Shown in pieces: positions 5,621 through 6,858 of a DNA stretch of 6,858 nt. This stretch comes from an uncultured Gemmatimonadota bacterium (GTDB taxonomy: Bacteria > Gemmatimonadota > Gemmatimonadetes > Gemmatimonadales > Gemmatimonadaceae), in NCBI GenBank assembly GCA_946887155.1, contig CAMPKM010000158.1:1-6858 (forward strand), read 5' to 3'. A program made the translations under genes and the position numbers. The notes beneath the pieces are model-generated. The model was not told where the DNA came from and searched no databases. It worked only from the letters and a program-made list of their open reading frames with translations. Position 1 is the first letter of the stretch. Each line of letters starts with the position of its first letter.

Positions 5621-6858
5621 GCCAACCCCCGGCGTCGCCGATACAACCACTCGGCACCCAACAGGCTGAGCAGGATCAGGAAGAGAATCGGCATGTCCCA
5701 GAGATCCAGGCGCTGCACTTCTGTGGCCCCGCTCGTCGTGTAGACGATGTCCTGCACCAATCGTGAAGCCTCCGCCGGTCGATAGAACTTTCCACCGGTC
5801 TCGTCCGAGAACTGCTTCAACACCGCCGGCCGCATTTGTGCACCGAAATACTCGGCTGTCGGATCGGCTACCCGGACGTACCCCACCGTCGAGCGGATCG
5901 TGTCTTTCCCGAGCGCGGCCAGCACGTTCACCGTGTGCACCCCGTTCACCCCCGGCACCATCATCGCCGCGTATTCGCCATCGCGGTCCGTCGCCCATTC
6001 GAACGGCAACTGCGTGCGTTCGCCGCCCGGAGCAACCACCTCGGCGCTGACCGATGCTCCATTGGATCGCGCATAGGCACTGTCCGACACCACCACCCGT
6101 AACGGGATCCCTTCGTTCACCGCCCCTTCACCCGTGGCAACGACATCCACGCGGTTCGGCACGTCGCTCACCAGCCAGCGGAGGAGCTGGCGCCAGAACG
6201 TCTCGTGCCGCTGATCCTCGACCGGGATCATCTGGTGCATTTGCCAGAGCCAGGAGTCCTGCACCGCGAACGCAATCGCCTTTCCGCGGCCGTACCGCTG
6301 GAACGACAGGGTGGGGATCGCGCGGCGGTCCCCTTCGGCGTGGCCTTCGAGCAAAACCGTCGCGCCGGGCTTCGGGCGGCCGACGAGATTGACGGACGTC
6401 AGTGGCGGCATCTGCCGCCACAGTGCCGACGTGGCTGAATCGTTAGGTGCGAGCTGCGTGGCGGGGTGCAGCACGCCGGCGGCGGTCGGCGTCAGGGTGA
6501 TCTCCGTGGCCCCGGAATCGGATCCGGCGGGCGGGCCCAGTTCGATCGGCAGCGCATCCGCGAGCGGCGTTCCGGCGAACCCTCCTTCGGCCAGCGCGCG
6601 GCGACCACCGAGCGCCAGCAGGCCTCCACCGCGGACGCTCACGAAGTCCGACATCATCCGGAGCTGGTCGACCGTGAAGAAGCTGGCTTCGACGCTGCCG
6701 AGTATGATGCCGCGGTAGGCAAAGAGCTCCTCGCGGGTTTTCGGGAACCCGGTCGACAGTTCCACACTGTCATCGACGCTCAGCCGCAGGAACTTGTCCT
6801 TCGCCGAACGAAGCAACGTGACGACCTGCAGGTTGTGGTCTTCCGCCACCGCCTGACG
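5617..6858 (-). CDS. Membrane-anchored class-I glutamine-amidotransferase-like protein (partial, N-terminus off the window)
   Basis: Only the C-terminal 413 residues are visible; the frame is open to the window edge, so the start and probably N-terminal VWA-type or membrane segments are missing. Positions below count from the edge. Residues ~1-230 resemble the GATase1-like domain of Bat-type membrane proteins: YRGIILGSVEASFFT (48-62), DFVSVRGGGLLALGG (71-85), LPIEL (103-107), a YGRGKAIAFAVQDSWLW stretch (189-205) and FWRQLLRWLVSDVP (221-234). A beta-sandwich-like part follows (~237-330). One hydrophobic helix ILFLILLSLLGAEWLY (391-406) then an Arg cluster RRRR ends the protein, giving a C-terminal anchor with most of the chain outside. 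No Cys occurs anywhere in the visible part, so amidotransferase catalysis by this domain is not possible. It is the first visible gene of the operon and its stop meets the start of the caspase-fold gene. Such proteins usually sit near moxR and DUF58 genes. Confidence 0.88.
   Translation of the reverse strand, partial: RQAVAEDHNLQVVTLLRSAKDKFLRLSVDDSVELSTGFPKTREELFAYRGIILGSVEASFFTVDQLRMMSDFVSVRGGGLLALGGRRALAEGGFAGTPLADALPIELGPPAGSDSGATEITLTPTAAGVLHPATQLAPNDSATSALWRQMPPLTSVNLVGRPKPGATVLLEGHAEGDRRAIPTLSFQRYGRGKAIAFAVQDSWLWQMHQMIPVEDQRHETFWRQLLRWLVSDVPNRVDVVATGEGAVNEGIPLRVVVSDSAYARSNGASVSAEVVAPGGERTQLPFEWATDRDGEYAAMMVPGVNGVHTVNVLAALGKDTIRSTVGYVRVADPTAEYFGAQMRPAVLKQFSDETGGKFYRPAEASRLVQDIVYTTSGATEVQRLDLWDMPILFLILLSLLGAEWLYRRRRGLA

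Noticed and set aside
5621..5998. Extended N-terminus of the caspase-fold gene, open as far as 5998
   Set aside because: The extra 126 residues are Gly/Arg-rich noise overlapping the conserved end of the GATase-like gene in another frame. The signal peptide begins right at the 5620/5614 start.
6847..6849. GTG as a possible real start of the GATase-like gene
   Set aside because: The frame continues upstream to the window edge without a stop, no ribosome site is visible, and the domain would begin truncated, so the gene is partial.

Overview
The window is high-GC bacterial DNA. Essentially all of it is occupied by one minus-strand gene train of five tightly packed genes. The gene content (a MoxR AAA+ ATPase beside a DUF4159 protein and a GATase-like membrane protein, with exported TPR/metalloprotease and caspase-fold proteins) resembles the 'Bat/MoxR' type clusters of Gemmatimonadota, Bacteroidota and Planctomycetota. 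The base composition, the GTCGTGA octamer repeats and the secretory style make a Gemmatimonadota-like organism my best guess. That is an inference from pattern and not a proven assignment.

Reading in the direction of transcription, from high to low coordinates: (1) 6858-5617, the C-terminal 413 residues of a membrane-anchored class-I glutamine-amidotransferase-like protein, whose N-terminus lies outside the window; (2) about 5620-4580, a secreted C13/caspase-fold protein with an EF-hand loop, a helical tail and no cysteine after its signal peptide; (3) 4583-1926, a large secreted TPR protein with a central HEMGH zinc metallopeptidase domain; (4) 1929-1132, a secreted DUF4159 protein; (5) 1119-82, a MoxR-family AAA+ ATPase. 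Genes 2/3 and 3/4 overlap by 4 bases (ATGA, GTGA), gene 1/2 probably does the same, and genes 4/5 are 12 bases apart. The arrangement therefore looks like one translationally coupled operon whose promoter is outside the window. Positions 1-81, just after the moxR stop, hold an array of 8-base repeats that turns back on itself to form a long hairpin.

Functionally, a cytoplasmic MoxR chaperone-type ATPase is tied genetically to four proteins predicted to act at or outside the inner membrane. Only the TPR protein keeps an intact protease active site. The caspase-like protein has lost its nucleophile, and the DUF4159 and GATase-like proteins look like non-catalytic relatives of one fold. I read this as a candidate envelope-associated assembly or quality-control system with one active protease and several pseudoenzyme partners. 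The individual families are known; the job of the whole set is not something I can derive from sequence.

There is no tRNA, rRNA, mobile element, CRISPR array or plus-strand gene that I can support.
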